A DNA stretch of 64,000 nucleotides, taken from assembly GCF_026723825.1 (NCBI RefSeq), contig NZ_CP113519.1, forward strand, positions 4,278,001 to 4,342,000, read 5' to 3'. The notes under the pieces are model-generated. The model had not been told where the DNA came from and searched no databases. It saw only the letters and a list, made by a program, of their open reading frames with translations. How positions within the stretch are numbered: the first letter of the stretch is position 1; every line of letters begins with the position of its first letter. Source of the stretch: Pseudomonas sp. GOM7 (GTDB lineage Bacteria > Pseudomonadota > Gammaproteobacteria > Pseudomonadales > Pseudomonadaceae). Position numbers and translations under genes: made by a program. Positions 55,949 to 64,000 of the stretch are shown piece after piece.

Positions 55949-56947
55949 ATGGTTACCCCAGCCCCCCACGCGACCTTGCGCTGTGTCAGCATTCTCGCCA
56001 CCGACGGTGTATTCGCTTCAGCCATGCTGCAGGCCAAGGACTTCTTCCACATGGCCGGCATCCGCTACGCCAGGCAGCAAGGCCTGGGCTTTGAACCGCC
56101 CTTCGAGATCCGCCTGGTCAGCCCGGACGCCCTGCCCATGAACAGTTTCAGCAAGGTTCAGGTGCCCGTGGACGGCGGCCTGGATAGCTGCGACGTGATC
56201 ATCCTGCCAGCCTTCTGGGACGACTTCGACGCCCTGCGTCAGCGTTATCCACAGGTATTGGACTGGCTCAGGCGCCAGCATGCGGCCGGCACGGCGATCT
56301 GTGGCGAAGCCACGGGGGTGTTCTGGATGGCCGAGGCCGGCCTGCTCGACGGCAAGGAAGCGGCCACCTACTGGCGCTTCTTCGGCGAATTCGCCGAACG
56401 CTTCCCGAAAGTGCAACTGAATCGGGACAAGCACCTGTCCGATGCCGACAACCTCTACTGCGCCAGCGGCGCCACCTCGGCCTGCGACCTGTACATCTAC
56501 CTGATCGAACGCTATTGCGGTGTCAGCGTGGCACAAGGCGTGGCCCGCGACATCCTCTACGAGGTGCAGCGCAGCTACACGCCGGGGCGCATCGGTTTCG
56601 GCGGTCAGAAGCTGCATCAGGACGTCGCCATCCTGCAGATCCAGCACTGGCTGGAAGAGCACTACGCCGACAAGTTCCGCTTCGAGGACGTGGCCCGCGA
56701 GCACGGCATGAGCATCCGCAATTTCATGCGCCGCTTCCAGGCTGCCACCGGCGACAAGCCCCTGCACTACCTGCAGCGTCTGCGCATCGAGACCGCCAAG
56801 AGCCTGCTGTCCTCCACCCGCAAGAGCATCAAGACCGTCAGCTACGAGATCGGTTACGACGATGCCAGCTTCTTCGCCCGCCTGTTCCGCCAACATACCG
56901 GGTTGTCTCCCAACCACTATCGCCGGCAGTTCCAGCAGCAACCGTGA
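55949..56947 (+). CDS. DJ-1/PfpI-AraC regulator (GlxA family)
   Basis: A 332-residue activator. Residues 10-195 form a DJ-1/PfpI-like domain with the nucleophile-elbow analogue TAICGEATGVFWMAEAGLLDGKEAATYW. Residues 225-328 form the AraC/XylS DNA-binding domain with two helix-turn-helix motifs (FEDVAREHGMSIRNFMRRFQ and KTVSYEIGYDDASFFARLFRQHTGLSPNHYRRQF). The ligand is unknown. Divergence from the acyl-CoA dehydrogenase suggests a link to fatty acid or related catabolism. Confidence 0.92.
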   Translation: MVTPAPHATLRCVSILATDGVFASAMLQAKDFFHMAGIRYARQQGLGFEPPFEIRLVSPDALPMNSFSKVQVPVDGGLDSCDVIILPAFWDDFDALRQRYPQVLDWLRRQHAAGTAICGEATGVFWMAEAGLLDGKEAATYWRFFGEFAERFPKVQLNRDKHLSDADNLYCASGATSACDLYIYLIERYCGVSVAQGVARDILYEVQRSYTPGRIGFGGQKLHQDVAILQIQHWLEEHYADKFRFEDVAREHGMSIRNFMRRFQAATGDKPLHYLQRLRIETAKSLLSSTRKSIKTVSYEIGYDDASFFARLFRQHTGLSPNHYRRQFQQQP

Positions 56948-57010
56948 AGATGCAGCGCGGCAGTCCATCTCGCCGCGCTCGTTCGGCTCGGTAACGCCTG
57001 CTACTAGACA

Positions 57011-57028
57011 GCCTGTCTACCGACAGGC
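57011..57028. other. short palindrome upstream of the TRAP-like operon
   Basis: GCCTGTC-TACC-GACAGGC, perfect seven-base arms. It could be the end of the AraC transcript or an operator; there is no T run. Confidence 0.4.
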
Positions 57029-57169
57029 CACACCCACCAGAAGATTGGGTATCAGCCCAACCCGCTGCCAGTAGAGTGATTGCCGTAAGTCGCCCGCCGC
57101 CGCGTGGTAGACACATGCGACTGTGCGCTTGGATGCGCGCTCACAACAACAATAAAGAAGGAGAGTGTC

Positions 57170-58201
57170 ATGGGAGTTTCTCGTGCGCTGCGCCTGGGTG
57201 CCATCGTATCCCTGGTGCTACTGACAGCCTGTACCCCGATCAAACGTTTTGGTGCCAACCAATCGTTGCGCTTCGTGGAGAACAATCTGGTCGGCCCCAT
57301 GCTGGAAAGTCATGATGCCGACATGGCCTGTTATTCCGGCGCGGCAGTCGCCCCTCTGATCCAGTCCACCAGCGGCCTGGGGGCAGACAACCATCAACTG
57401 CTCACCCTGCTCTACCTCACCGCCGGTAGCTGTGCCGAGCAGACCGCCTTCGAGCAGGAACTGCGCTACCTGCGCGCCTCGCGCAGCAAGCAGGTCGAAG
57501 AGGCGCAGGACGCACGCATCACCCAGAAGCGCTATGCCGAACTGGCAGCACGGCGCCAGTACCAGTCCTATCAGAATTTCGTCCGTTACTACGAGCAGCG
57601 CTTCGACATCAGCATCGGCGCCGGCTGCCCGGCCTTCGACAAGGACATCGACGAACTCGTCTACCTGCTCGGCCTGATCCAGGGGCTGCAGGCCATCCAG
57701 AACGACATCAACTCGCAGAACACCGTCGGTGTGCCCAAGGACATCGCGGCCAAGACCGAACGCGCCATGGCCTGCCTGGACAACGAAAAGTGGTGGGGTG
57801 CGCCGATGGCAGCCCGTGCCCTGGTCTGGAACATGCTGCCGGGCAGCGGCGATGGGCAGGATCCCTGGCAGGTACTCGAACAGTCGCGGCAGATCGCCGA
57901 GCGCCATGGCGTGCGCCTGGCTCACGCACTGTATGCGATCTCCGCCACGGCGAAGAACGATGAACAGCACCTGCGCACCGTCCTGCGCGCCTTCGGCGCC
58001 ACCGAAGCGCCGAGCAGCAGCTTCAAGCTAGACCAGACCTATGCCCAGGTCGACGCCATCAGCAGCAGCATCGTCATGAACAATGCCGATCGCTACTGGA
58101 CGGCCAACACCGGCACCCGCACGCCGATCGGTGGCCTGCTGCGTTTCTGGGACGAGAAGCAGCCGGTCGATACCGGCATCGAGATCGACGACCTGCTCTA
58201 A
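57170..58201 (+). CDS. helical lipoprotein of the TRAP-like operon (TatT-like, tentative)
   Basis: A 343-residue lipoprotein: signal peptide with lipobox LLTAC, lipidated Cys 21. The rest is strongly helical with regular hydrophobic spacing and four further cysteines (in DMACYSG, GSCAEQ, GAGCPAF and AMACLDN). I do not recognise the family with confidence. Its place before a solute-binding protein and a TRAP-type permease suggests the role of TatT, a helical periplasmic lipoprotein that pairs with TRAP binding proteins. I use the ATG at 57170, with AAGGAGA upstream; a longer frame begins at 57104. Confidence 0.75.
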   Translation: MGVSRALRLGAIVSLVLLTACTPIKRFGANQSLRFVENNLVGPMLESHDADMACYSGAAVAPLIQSTSGLGADNHQLLTLLYLTAGSCAEQTAFEQELRYLRASRSKQVEEAQDARITQKRYAELAARRQYQSYQNFVRYYEQRFDISIGAGCPAFDKDIDELVYLLGLIQGLQAIQNDINSQNTVGVPKDIAAKTERAMACLDNEKWWGAPMAARALVWNMLPGSGDGQDPWQVLEQSRQIAERHGVRLAHALYAISATAKNDEQHLRTVLRAFGATEAPSSSFKLDQTYAQVDAISSSIVMNNADRYWTANTGTRTPIGGLLRFWDEKQPVDTGIEIDDLL

Positions 58202-58253
58202 GGCAGGTCGTCACAAGCCATCCGCCTCAGCGGCATGACCCGGAGTATCTGCC

Positions 58254-59252
58254 ATGAAGTTTGCCAACCTAGTCGCCCCCGCCCTGCTCAGCCTGGCGCT
58301 GGGCGCCGCCCCGCAGGCCTTCGCTCAGAAGATTTGCGTGTTCGACATCCTCGGTGCCCAGGGCGATATCTACAGCATCATGAAGGACTACCAGCTAGCG
58401 GCCAATAATTTCGGCGCCAGCATAGAGCTCAAGCCCTACACCGACGAGAAGATCGCTGCAGAGGACTTCAAGGCCGGGCAATGCGACGGTGTGATGATCA
58501 TGGGCCTGCGCGCCCGCCAGTTCAACACGTTCACCGGCAGCCTGGAGGCCCTGGGCGCCCTGCCCAGCTACGCGGCACTGAAGACGGTGATCACCACCCT
58601 GAGCGCGCCCAAGGCCAGCAAGTTCATGATCAACGGCCCCTACGAAGTGGCGGGCATCGTCCCCATGGGCGCGGCCTACCTGTTCGTCAACGACCGCACC
58701 ATCGACAACATCAGCAAACTGTCGGGCAAGAAGTTCGCGATCATGGACTACGACAATGCCCAGGCGAAGATGGTGCAGCGCATCGGCGCCCAGCCAGTCG
58801 CCTCCGACGTCACCAACTTCGCCGGCAAGTTCAACAACGGCTCGGTGGATGTGGTCGGCGCACCGGCAGCCGCCTACAAACCGCTGGAATTGCAGAAGGG
58901 CATGGGTGAACGCGGCGGTGTGGCGCGCTTCCCGGTATTGCAACTGACCTACCAATTGGTCATCCGCCCGGATCGCTTCCCCGAGGGTTTCGGGCAGAAG
59001 TCCCGCGAATATGCCCTCGGCCAGTACGACCGCGCCATGAGCATCATCAAGCAGTCGGAAAGCGAGATCGACAACCGCTACTGGATCGACATTCCGCCCG
59101 AGGACATGGAGAAGTACACCGTGATGCTGCGTGAAGCACGTATTTCGCTGACCGAAGAAGGCATCTATGACAAGCGCATGATGGCCGTGATGAAGCGCGT
59201 GCGCTGCCAGCTCAACCCGGCCGATGCCGAGTGCGCGCAGAACCTCGAATAA
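58254..59252 (+). CDS. periplasmic solute-binding protein (DUF6091-like)
   Basis: A 332-residue secreted protein: signal peptide cleaved after about residue 24 (QAFA|QK). The body starts ICVFDILGAQGDIYSIMKDYQLAANNF and includes DGVMIMGLRARQFNTFTGSLEALGALPSY and KKFAIMDYDNAQAKMVQRIGAQP, a two-lobed binding-protein layout resembling DctP-type receptors. It lacks clear resemblance to the classical C4-dicarboxylate receptors. The name DUF6091 is from memory and unverified. The ligand is unknown. It sits 52 bases from each neighbour in the operon. Confidence 0.8.
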   Translation: MKFANLVAPALLSLALGAAPQAFAQKICVFDILGAQGDIYSIMKDYQLAANNFGASIELKPYTDEKIAAEDFKAGQCDGVMIMGLRARQFNTFTGSLEALGALPSYAALKTVITTLSAPKASKFMINGPYEVAGIVPMGAAYLFVNDRTIDNISKLSGKKFAIMDYDNAQAKMVQRIGAQPVASDVTNFAGKFNNGSVDVVGAPAAAYKPLELQKGMGERGGVARFPVLQLTYQLVIRPDRFPEGFGQKSREYALGQYDRAMSIIKQSESEIDNRYWIDIPPEDMEKYTVMLREARISLTEEGIYDKRMMAVMKRVRCQLNPADAECAQNLE

Positions 59253-59264
59253 CGACAACGAAAC

Positions 59265-59280
59265 GGGGCGCTCGCGCCCC
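59265..59280 (+). other. GC hairpin between binding protein and permease genes
   Basis: GGGGCG-CTCG-CGCCCC without a T run. It may stabilise the upstream message so that more binding protein than permease is made; that is inference. Confidence 0.5.
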
Positions 59281-59304
59281 TCTGCCTTGACCGTAGAGCC
59301 CGCC

Positions 59305-61476
59305 ATGTCCATTGCCTCGACCATGACCAGTCATGACCAACCTGCACCGCCCCAGGCCCTGGAGCGTCCTCGGCTTGGCCGATGGCTTTCCACCCTGCCA
59401 GTGTTCCTTCTGCTGACCCTCACCCTGGTTATCGGCACCGGGGAAATGCTCCATGGCCAACTGTTGCGCATGGGTGAGCGCCTGTTCGGTGATCCGGCTG
59501 CCGGCGTGCAGTACTTCATGCTGCGCGCCGACCCGGTGGCGCCGACCTGCGACCCCAACCCCGACATCGATGCCCTGATGGCCAAGCAACCCGCCCAGGC
59601 CAGCAGCGATATCGACGACCTGTTCGGTGATACCCAGGTCGATCCGCAAGCGCAGCGCAGCGCCCTGCAGCGCGCCGCTCAGCTCTGTGCCCAACGCCAT
59701 GAAATGTACGGCACCGTCGTCGCCCACATCACCCCCGAGCTGAAGCTGTACCGGGGCCTGGAAACTTCGTTCTTCGGCATATTCCGCTTCGGCACCGACA
59801 ATCGCGCGCTGCTCCTGCTGCTGCTCATTTCCATCGCCGGTATCACCACCACCCTGCGTCATCACCATATCTCGCTGCGCCCAGCCAGAACCCGGCTCGA
59901 CCACCGTGTTTCGTCCGCTGGCATGGTCATCGCCAACGCCTTGCTGGTGTTTTCCTGCAGCCACTACCTGCATACCCTGCTCAACGCCGACCTGCCGCTG
60001 AGCAAACCCTATCTCAATGGTTTGTGGATCGCCCTGTTCAGTTGCCTGTTCCTGATCAGCGTCTATCACTTCCTGAAACCACCGGCAGATGCCGAGCCTG
60101 GCGGCAATTTGGGGCTGGCGCTGCTCTCCACGCCGCTTTACGCCGTCATGGCAATCAGTTCCTTCACCTCATTCTCGATGAAGGGCCACTATGGCGGCAT
60201 CGCCATCTACCTGGGCCAGCTCGTCGAGCTCTCGGGCATCTTCCTCAATCTGGCGCTGTTCATCTGGTCCGGTATGCTGCTCAAGCAGACCAACGTGGTC
60301 GATCGTTTTCTCGATCTGGTTCGTCCCTGGCGTCTGTCGCCGGAACTGCTGACCTGGATCCTGCTGATCGGCGCAGCGGTGCCGACGGCCTACACTGGCG
60401 CGTCGGGTATCTTCGTCATCGCCGCCGGGGCCATCATCTACCGCGAAGTGCTGCTCTCAGGCGGTCGTCGTCAGTTTGCCCTGGCGGTGTCGGCGATGTC
60501 CGGCTCGCTCGGCGTGGTGCTGCGCCCCTGCCTGCTGATCGTGGTGGTCGCGGCCCTGAACAAGCAGGTGACTACGGCCGAACTGTACAACTGGGGCATC
60601 GCCGTTTTCGTCCTGACCTCGACGCTGTTCTTCATCGCCTCGCAGGTGTTGCGTCAACAGCCCATCAACATCGCCCACCCACGTGACGCCATGCCCGCCA
60701 TGGCCCGCGCCCTGGTGCCAGTAGCGCCGTACCTGCTCATCGCCATCGTGGTGATCTGGATCTACGGCTACATGCTCGACACACGCCTGAACGAATTCAC
60801 CGCCCCGGTGATGCTGCCAGTGATCCTGCTGGTGGTGCTGATCTTCGACAAACTGCGTGGCGAAAAGCTGGTGGAAGCCCCCAGCGCCGTCGAGAACGAC
60901 CAGGGCAACAGCCAACGCAACTTCACCCAGGCCGTGGGCGCAGCGACCTACGACACCGTCGGCCATATCGGTGCGCTGACCCTGCTGATGGCCTTGTCGG
61001 TCTCCACCGGCGGGGTAATCGAACGCTCCGGCCTCATGGAACTGATGCCGCAGGACTTCCAGAGCATCTGGCTGGCACTCACCGCATTGATGCTGGTGCT
61101 GTTCCTCATCGGCATGGTGATGGACGCCTTTGGCGTGGTGATCCTGGTGTCGGCCACCATCGCACCGATCGCCTATGCCAACGGTATTCACCCGGTGCAT
61201 TTCTGGATGATCACCCTGACCGCCATGGAGCTGGCCTACCTCTCACCACCCGTGGCACTCAACCACCTACTGGCCCGGCAGGTGGTGGGCGAGGCGGAGA
61301 TAGACGCCGCCAACGCGGAGGTGCGCGACAAGAGCTTCTACTACCGCTATGAGCGCTGGATCCTGCCGATGGCGGTGATGGTCGTGGCGCTGCTGATCGT
61401 CACCTACGGTGGTGAACTGATCGTCCAGCACGGCGCGCAGGCGCTGGAACTGGGGCGAAGCTTGCTGCCCCAGTGA
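59305..61476 (+). CDS. TRAP-type permease, large fused subunit
   Basis: A 723-residue inner-membrane protein. After one span (31-46) comes a 120-residue periplasmic loop with two cysteines (82 and 128) that could bond. Four spans follow, resembling a DctQ small subunit, and then a DctM-like half (LLTWILLIGAAVPTAYTGASGIFVIAAG, MALSVSTGGVIERSGLMELMP, GMVMDAFGVVILVSATIAPIAYANGIHPVHFWM, AYLSPPVALNHLLARQV). So membrane and small subunits appear fused. No separate small gene is present. I use the ATG at 59305. A terminator follows. Confidence 0.85.
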   Translation: MSIASTMTSHDQPAPPQALERPRLGRWLSTLPVFLLLTLTLVIGTGEMLHGQLLRMGERLFGDPAAGVQYFMLRADPVAPTCDPNPDIDALMAKQPAQASSDIDDLFGDTQVDPQAQRSALQRAAQLCAQRHEMYGTVVAHITPELKLYRGLETSFFGIFRFGTDNRALLLLLLISIAGITTTLRHHHISLRPARTRLDHRVSSAGMVIANALLVFSCSHYLHTLLNADLPLSKPYLNGLWIALFSCLFLISVYHFLKPPADAEPGGNLGLALLSTPLYAVMAISSFTSFSMKGHYGGIAIYLGQLVELSGIFLNLALFIWSGMLLKQTNVVDRFLDLVRPWRLSPELLTWILLIGAAVPTAYTGASGIFVIAAGAIIYREVLLSGGRRQFALAVSAMSGSLGVVLRPCLLIVVVAALNKQVTTAELYNWGIAVFVLTSTLFFIASQVLRQQPINIAHPRDAMPAMARALVPVAPYLLIAIVVIWIYGYMLDTRLNEFTAPVMLPVILLVVLIFDKLRGEKLVEAPSAVENDQGNSQRNFTQAVGAATYDTVGHIGALTLLMALSVSTGGVIERSGLMELMPQDFQSIWLALTALMLVLFLIGMVMDAFGVVILVSATIAPIAYANGIHPVHFWMITLTAMELAYLSPPVALNHLLARQVVGEAEIDAANAEVRDKSFYYRYERWILPMAVMVVALLIVTYGGELIVQHGAQALELGRSLLPQ

Positions 61477-61484
61477 TCGCACTA

Positions 61485-61512
61485 CGCCCGCACTGGACAG
61501 TGCGGGCGTTTT
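61485..61512 (+). terminator. terminator of the TRAP-like operon
   Basis: CGCCCGCACTG pairs with CAGTGCGGGCG around a two-base loop, then TTTT. Confidence 0.9.
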
Positions 61513-61518
61513 CCTTCA

Positions 61519-61658
61519 GGGCGCCTCTAAAAACGTAGGCGAGGCAGCCAGCGCAAGGCAGAAACAGGCGAAGAAGCGCAGTTTACGTGTTGTAAATGAG
61601 CATTCTGAGCCTGTTTTTAACGCCGCGATGGCAACGTAGGTAGTTTTTAGAGGTGCCC
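61519..61658. mobile_element. MITE-like element at the zapE stop codon
   Basis: A 140-base element with terminal inverted repeats GGGCGCCTCTAAAAAC and GTTTTTAGAGGTGCCC, flanked by a direct TTCA duplication (61515-61518 and 61659-61662). It carries no gene. The zapE stop codon is part of the right-hand duplication. Confidence 0.8.
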
Positions 61659-61659
61659 T

Positions 61660-62754
61660 TCAGGGACGGTGCGGACGGGTGAGGAACTCGTGCGACTGCA
61701 TCTCCAGCAGACGGCTCAGCGTGCGCTGGAACTCGAAGCTCAGACGACCGCCGGTATAAAGATCCTTGAGCTCCACCTCGGCAGAGATGATCAGCTTGAC
61801 GTTGCGGTCGTAGAACTCGTCCACCAGATTGATGAAGCGCCGCGCCATGTCCTCCTTGGCCACCCCCATCTGCTCGACGTTGGCCAGGATCACCGCATGG
61901 AAGATCTTGCCCAGCTCGATGTAGTCGTTCTGGCTGCGGGGCCCGTCGCACAGCTCGCGAAACTCGAACCAGGCCACGTCCTCGCACACACGCACGGCAT
62001 TGATCGTGCGGTTTTCGATCATCAGCGCCTCGTTCTCCACCATATGGGTGCAGTCCGGCAGCAGGCTCTGGAAGCTCTTGCGCAAGCTCTCCTCGGCCTC
62101 CGGGCCGAGCGGGAAGTGGAACAGCTCGGCCTGCTCCAGCGCACGCAAGCGGTAATCGACGCCGCTGTCGACATTGACGATGTCGGTGTGCTGCTTGAGC
62201 AGGGCGATGGCCGGCAGGAAACGCGCGCGCTGCAGGCCGTCCTTGTACAGGCCGTCCGGCACGATGTTGGAGGTGGCTACCAGCGACACACCGTTCTTGA
62301 ACAGTTCTTCGAGCAGCGTGGCGAGGATCATCGCGTCGGTGATGTCGCTGACGAAGAATTCGTCGAAGCAGATCACCCGCGCCTCGTCGGCGAAGCGCTT
62401 GCCGATGATGGTCAGCGGATTCTTCTCGCCCTTGAGGGTCTTCATCTCCTCGTGCACGCGCTTCATGAAGCGGTGGAAGTGGGTGCGCATCTTCTGCTCG
62501 AAGGGCAGCGCATCGAAGAAGGTGTCGACCAGATAGGTCTTGCCACGCCCCACGCCGCCCCAGAAATACAGCCCCTTGACCGGCCCCTGCGGCTTCTTGC
62601 CGAACAGTTTGCCGAGCAGACCGGATTTGTCCTGGTCACGCGCGATCAGATCGTCGTACAGACGCTGCAAATGGCGGACGGCATTTTCCTGAGCCGCATC
62701 ATGGAAGAAGTCGGGCCGCTTGAGGTCGGCCTGATAACGCTCGAGGGGAGTCAT
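61660..62754 (-). CDS. zapE: cell division ATPase ZapE (AFG1 family)
   Basis: A 364-residue P-loop ATPase. Start TPLERYQADLKRPDFFHDAAQ; Walker A GGVGRGKTYLVDTFF; Walker B VICFDEFFVSDITDAMIL; sensor region VATSNIVPDGLYKDGLQRARFLPAI. In E. coli ZapE joins the division ring late and is needed for growth at high temperature and low oxygen. It is flanked by MITE-like elements on both sides and stands alone. Length is normal. Confidence 0.95.
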   Translation of the reverse strand: MTPLERYQADLKRPDFFHDAAQENAVRHLQRLYDDLIARDQDKSGLLGKLFGKKPQGPVKGLYFWGGVGRGKTYLVDTFFDALPFEQKMRTHFHRFMKRVHEEMKTLKGEKNPLTIIGKRFADEARVICFDEFFVSDITDAMILATLLEELFKNGVSLVATSNIVPDGLYKDGLQRARFLPAIALLKQHTDIVNVDSGVDYRLRALEQAELFHFPLGPEAEESLRKSFQSLLPDCTHMVENEALMIENRTINAVRVCEDVAWFEFRELCDGPRSQNDYIELGKIFHAVILANVEQMGVAKEDMARRFINLVDEFYDRNVKLIISAEVELKDLYTGGRLSFEFQRTLSRLLEMQSHEFLTRPHRP

Positions 62755-62762
62755 GATTCGTT

Positions 62763-62903
62763 AGAGCCTGTTCAAAGTCTGCTGCGCGTCGGGCCTGCTG
62801 CGTTAGAAACAGGCTCGGAGTGCTCATGTACACCAGTACACTCCGCCTCCTCACCTGTCTCTGCCTTGCATGCCTCTAGCTCGCGAGCCTTTCAACAGGC
62901 TCT
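62763..62903. mobile_element. second MITE-like element, upstream of zapE
   Basis: A 141-base element with inverted ends AGAGCCTGTTCAAAG and CTTTCAACAGGCTCT (one mismatch). Internal palindrome GGAGTGctcatgtacaccagtaCACTCC. No clear target duplication. It lies nine bases upstream of the zapE start and could carry or displace its promoter. Confidence 0.72.
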
Positions 62904-62915
62904 CGGCCGGCAAGT

Positions 62916-62947
62916 AAAAACGGGGGCGTCACTTTAGCGACGCCCCC
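62916..62947 (-). terminator. terminator of trpS
   Basis: Minus strand GGGGGCGTC pairs with GACGCCCCC around an eight-base loop, then TTTTT. Confidence 0.9.
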
Positions 62948-62966
62948 GCTGCTTGGCAATCTGCCC

Positions 62967-63027
62967 GTAGCCCGGATGCAATCCGGGGAATGCTGGCGAT
63001 GCTCGTCCCGGATTGCATCCGGGCTAC
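62967..63027. repeat. REP-like 21-base inverted repeat after trpS
   Basis: GTAGCCCGGATGCAATCCGG(G) at 62967 and its exact reverse complement ending GGGCTAC at 63027. Each arm also folds on itself. It begins one base after the trpS stop on the minus strand. Confidence 0.85.
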
Positions 63028-63028
63028 T

Positions 63029-64000
63029 TCATTCCTGCGGCACCAACGCCTCGCGCAGGCGGGCAATGGCCGCTTCCAACGCCTGGCCATCGGCGAACTC
63101 GGGGCTGCTCGCCACGCTTTCACCATCAACCCACACCGAGAACGCCAGGCCTTCGGCGCGCACATCCAGTGGCTCGCCAGACTGCAGGCGCTTGTTGACC
63201 AGACCCGCCGACTTGCCATCGGCGAAGGCTTTCGACAGCAGCAACTGCTCACCATCGGCATCCAGCAGACGGAAGCGGAAGCTGCCATCCTCGTCGCGGA
63301 AGCTGACGAAGCGCGCACTCTTGACCACTTTCTTCTTCTCGCCAGCGAAAACCTGCACCTGCTTGCGGAACGAACGCAGGCCTACGGCCTCGCGCAGTTC
63401 GCCGAGGAACGGCGTGGCGATCTTGCGCGCCTTGGCCGCACCAGCGAGGAGGATATCCTCCAGGTCGGCCGGCCTGGCGATCAGCGCGTTGTAGCGCTCG
63501 CGCGCCTCGCCCAGGGTGTCTTCGAGTAGTTGATACAGGCGATTCTTCGCCTCGCCCCAGGCCAGACCACCTTCCAGCTCGGCGCGGAATTCGGCCTGCT
63601 GCTCCTGGCTGGCGAAAGCCTGGTACAGGGTGAACAGGTGCGAGCCTTCGGCATCCTTGGGCTCGCCCGGCAGCCTGGAGTCGGTGACGATGCGCGCCAC
63701 GGCCTCTTTGAGCTGCTTGGCCGTGCCGAACAGCGGGATGGTGTTGTCGTAGCTCTTGCTCATCTTGCGCCCGTCGAGACCGGGCAGCGTGGCCACTTCT
63801 TCCTCTATCACCACCTCCGGCAGGACGAACAGATCCTTGCCCTGGCCGAACAGGTGGTTGAAGCGCTGGCCGATGTCGCGGGCCATCTCCACGTGCTGGA
63901 TCTGGTCACGACCGACCGGCACCTTCTGCGCGTTGAACATCAGGATATCCGCTGCCATCAGCACCGGGTAGCTGAACAGGCCCATGGTCACGCCGGCATC
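63029..64000 (-). CDS. trpS: tryptophan--tRNA ligase, C-terminal part (5' end outside window)
   Basis: The last 323 residues of tryptophanyl-tRNA synthetase. The catalytic part shows SYPVLMAADILMFNAQKVPVG, then DQIQHVEMARDIGQRFN and the class I signature GRKMSKSYDNTIPLF. After the usual helical anticodon domain the protein continues for about 110 residues (from GLRSFRKQVQVFAGEKKKVV onwards), beyond where the 334-residue E. coli enzyme ends. This extension appears in pseudomonad TrpS and has no known role. The 5' end lies beyond base 64000. Confidence 0.95.
   Translation of the reverse strand, partial: DAGVTMGLFSYPVLMAADILMFNAQKVPVGRDQIQHVEMARDIGQRFNHLFGQGKDLFVLPEVVIEEEVATLPGLDGRKMSKSYDNTIPLFGTAKQLKEAVARIVTDSRLPGEPKDAEGSHLFTLYQAFASQEQQAEFRAELEGGLAWGEAKNRLYQLLEDTLGEARERYNALIARPADLEDILLAGAAKARKIATPFLGELREAVGLRSFRKQVQVFAGEKKKVVKSARFVSFRDEDGSFRFRLLDADGEQLLLSKAFADGKSAGLVNKRLQSGEPLDVRAEGLAFSVWVDGESVASSPEFADGQALEAAIARLREALVPQE

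Overview
The window is a high-GC chromosomal segment from a Pseudomonas species. Gene content and order match the ampG to trpS block known from P. aeruginosa: ampG, mscS, yajQ, panE, argJ, secA, lpxC, the dcw cluster, rnpB, rsmI, lpoA, sspAB, cytochrome bc1, rpsI-rplM, zapE and trpS. Dense intergenic repeats, and upp-uraA beside ampG, suggest the P. mendocina / pseudoalcaligenes side of the genus. That placement is inference; no 16S gene is present. Both end genes (upp and trpS) are cut by the window edges.

Layout. 1-5 kb: uracil salvage (upp-uraA), a DUF481 outer-membrane protein, a cysteine-less alkyltransferase-like protein and an AmpG permease with an internal duplication. 5-13.4 kb: MscS channel, YajQ, a response regulator with a dead GGDEF domain, PanE, a sensor kinase, a cobalamin adenosyltransferase, a Nudix-ThiE fusion and a GST. 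13.5-19.5 kb: argJ, secA, an M23 peptidase and dciA. 19.5-20.6 kb: a gene-free 1.2 kb block made of a dispersed repeat. 20.6-38.5 kb: the complete division and cell-wall cluster, read right to left from a clear sigma70 promoter with MraZ boxes: mraZ, rsmH, ftsL, ftsI, murE, murF, mraY, murD, ftsW, murG, murC, ddlB, ftsQ, ftsA, ftsZ, lpxC. Most neighbours overlap by a few bases, which implies translational coupling.

38.7-48.7 kb: rnpB and rsmI, then a three-gene TetR / crotonase / AMP-ligase cassette that separates rsmI from lpoA, then lpoA-yraN-gmhA-dolP and sspA-sspB. 48.9-52.6 kb: petABC and rplM-rpsI. 52.8-57 kb: an aldo/keto reductase, endonuclease V, an acyl-CoA dehydrogenase and a DJ-1/AraC regulator. 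57-61.5 kb: an unusual TRAP-like transport operon (lipoprotein, non-standard solute-binding protein, fused 723-residue permease). 61.5-64 kb: zapE, bracketed by two MITE-like elements, and trpS.

The strongest candidates for something little described are the TRAP-like trio, the TetR-controlled acyl-CoA cassette with paired operators on its own promoter, and a family of inverted heptamer repeats lying directly after the stop codons of argJ, rsmI and sspB, two of them carrying microsatellite expansions. No tRNA, rRNA operon, CRISPR array, prophage or intact insertion sequence was seen.
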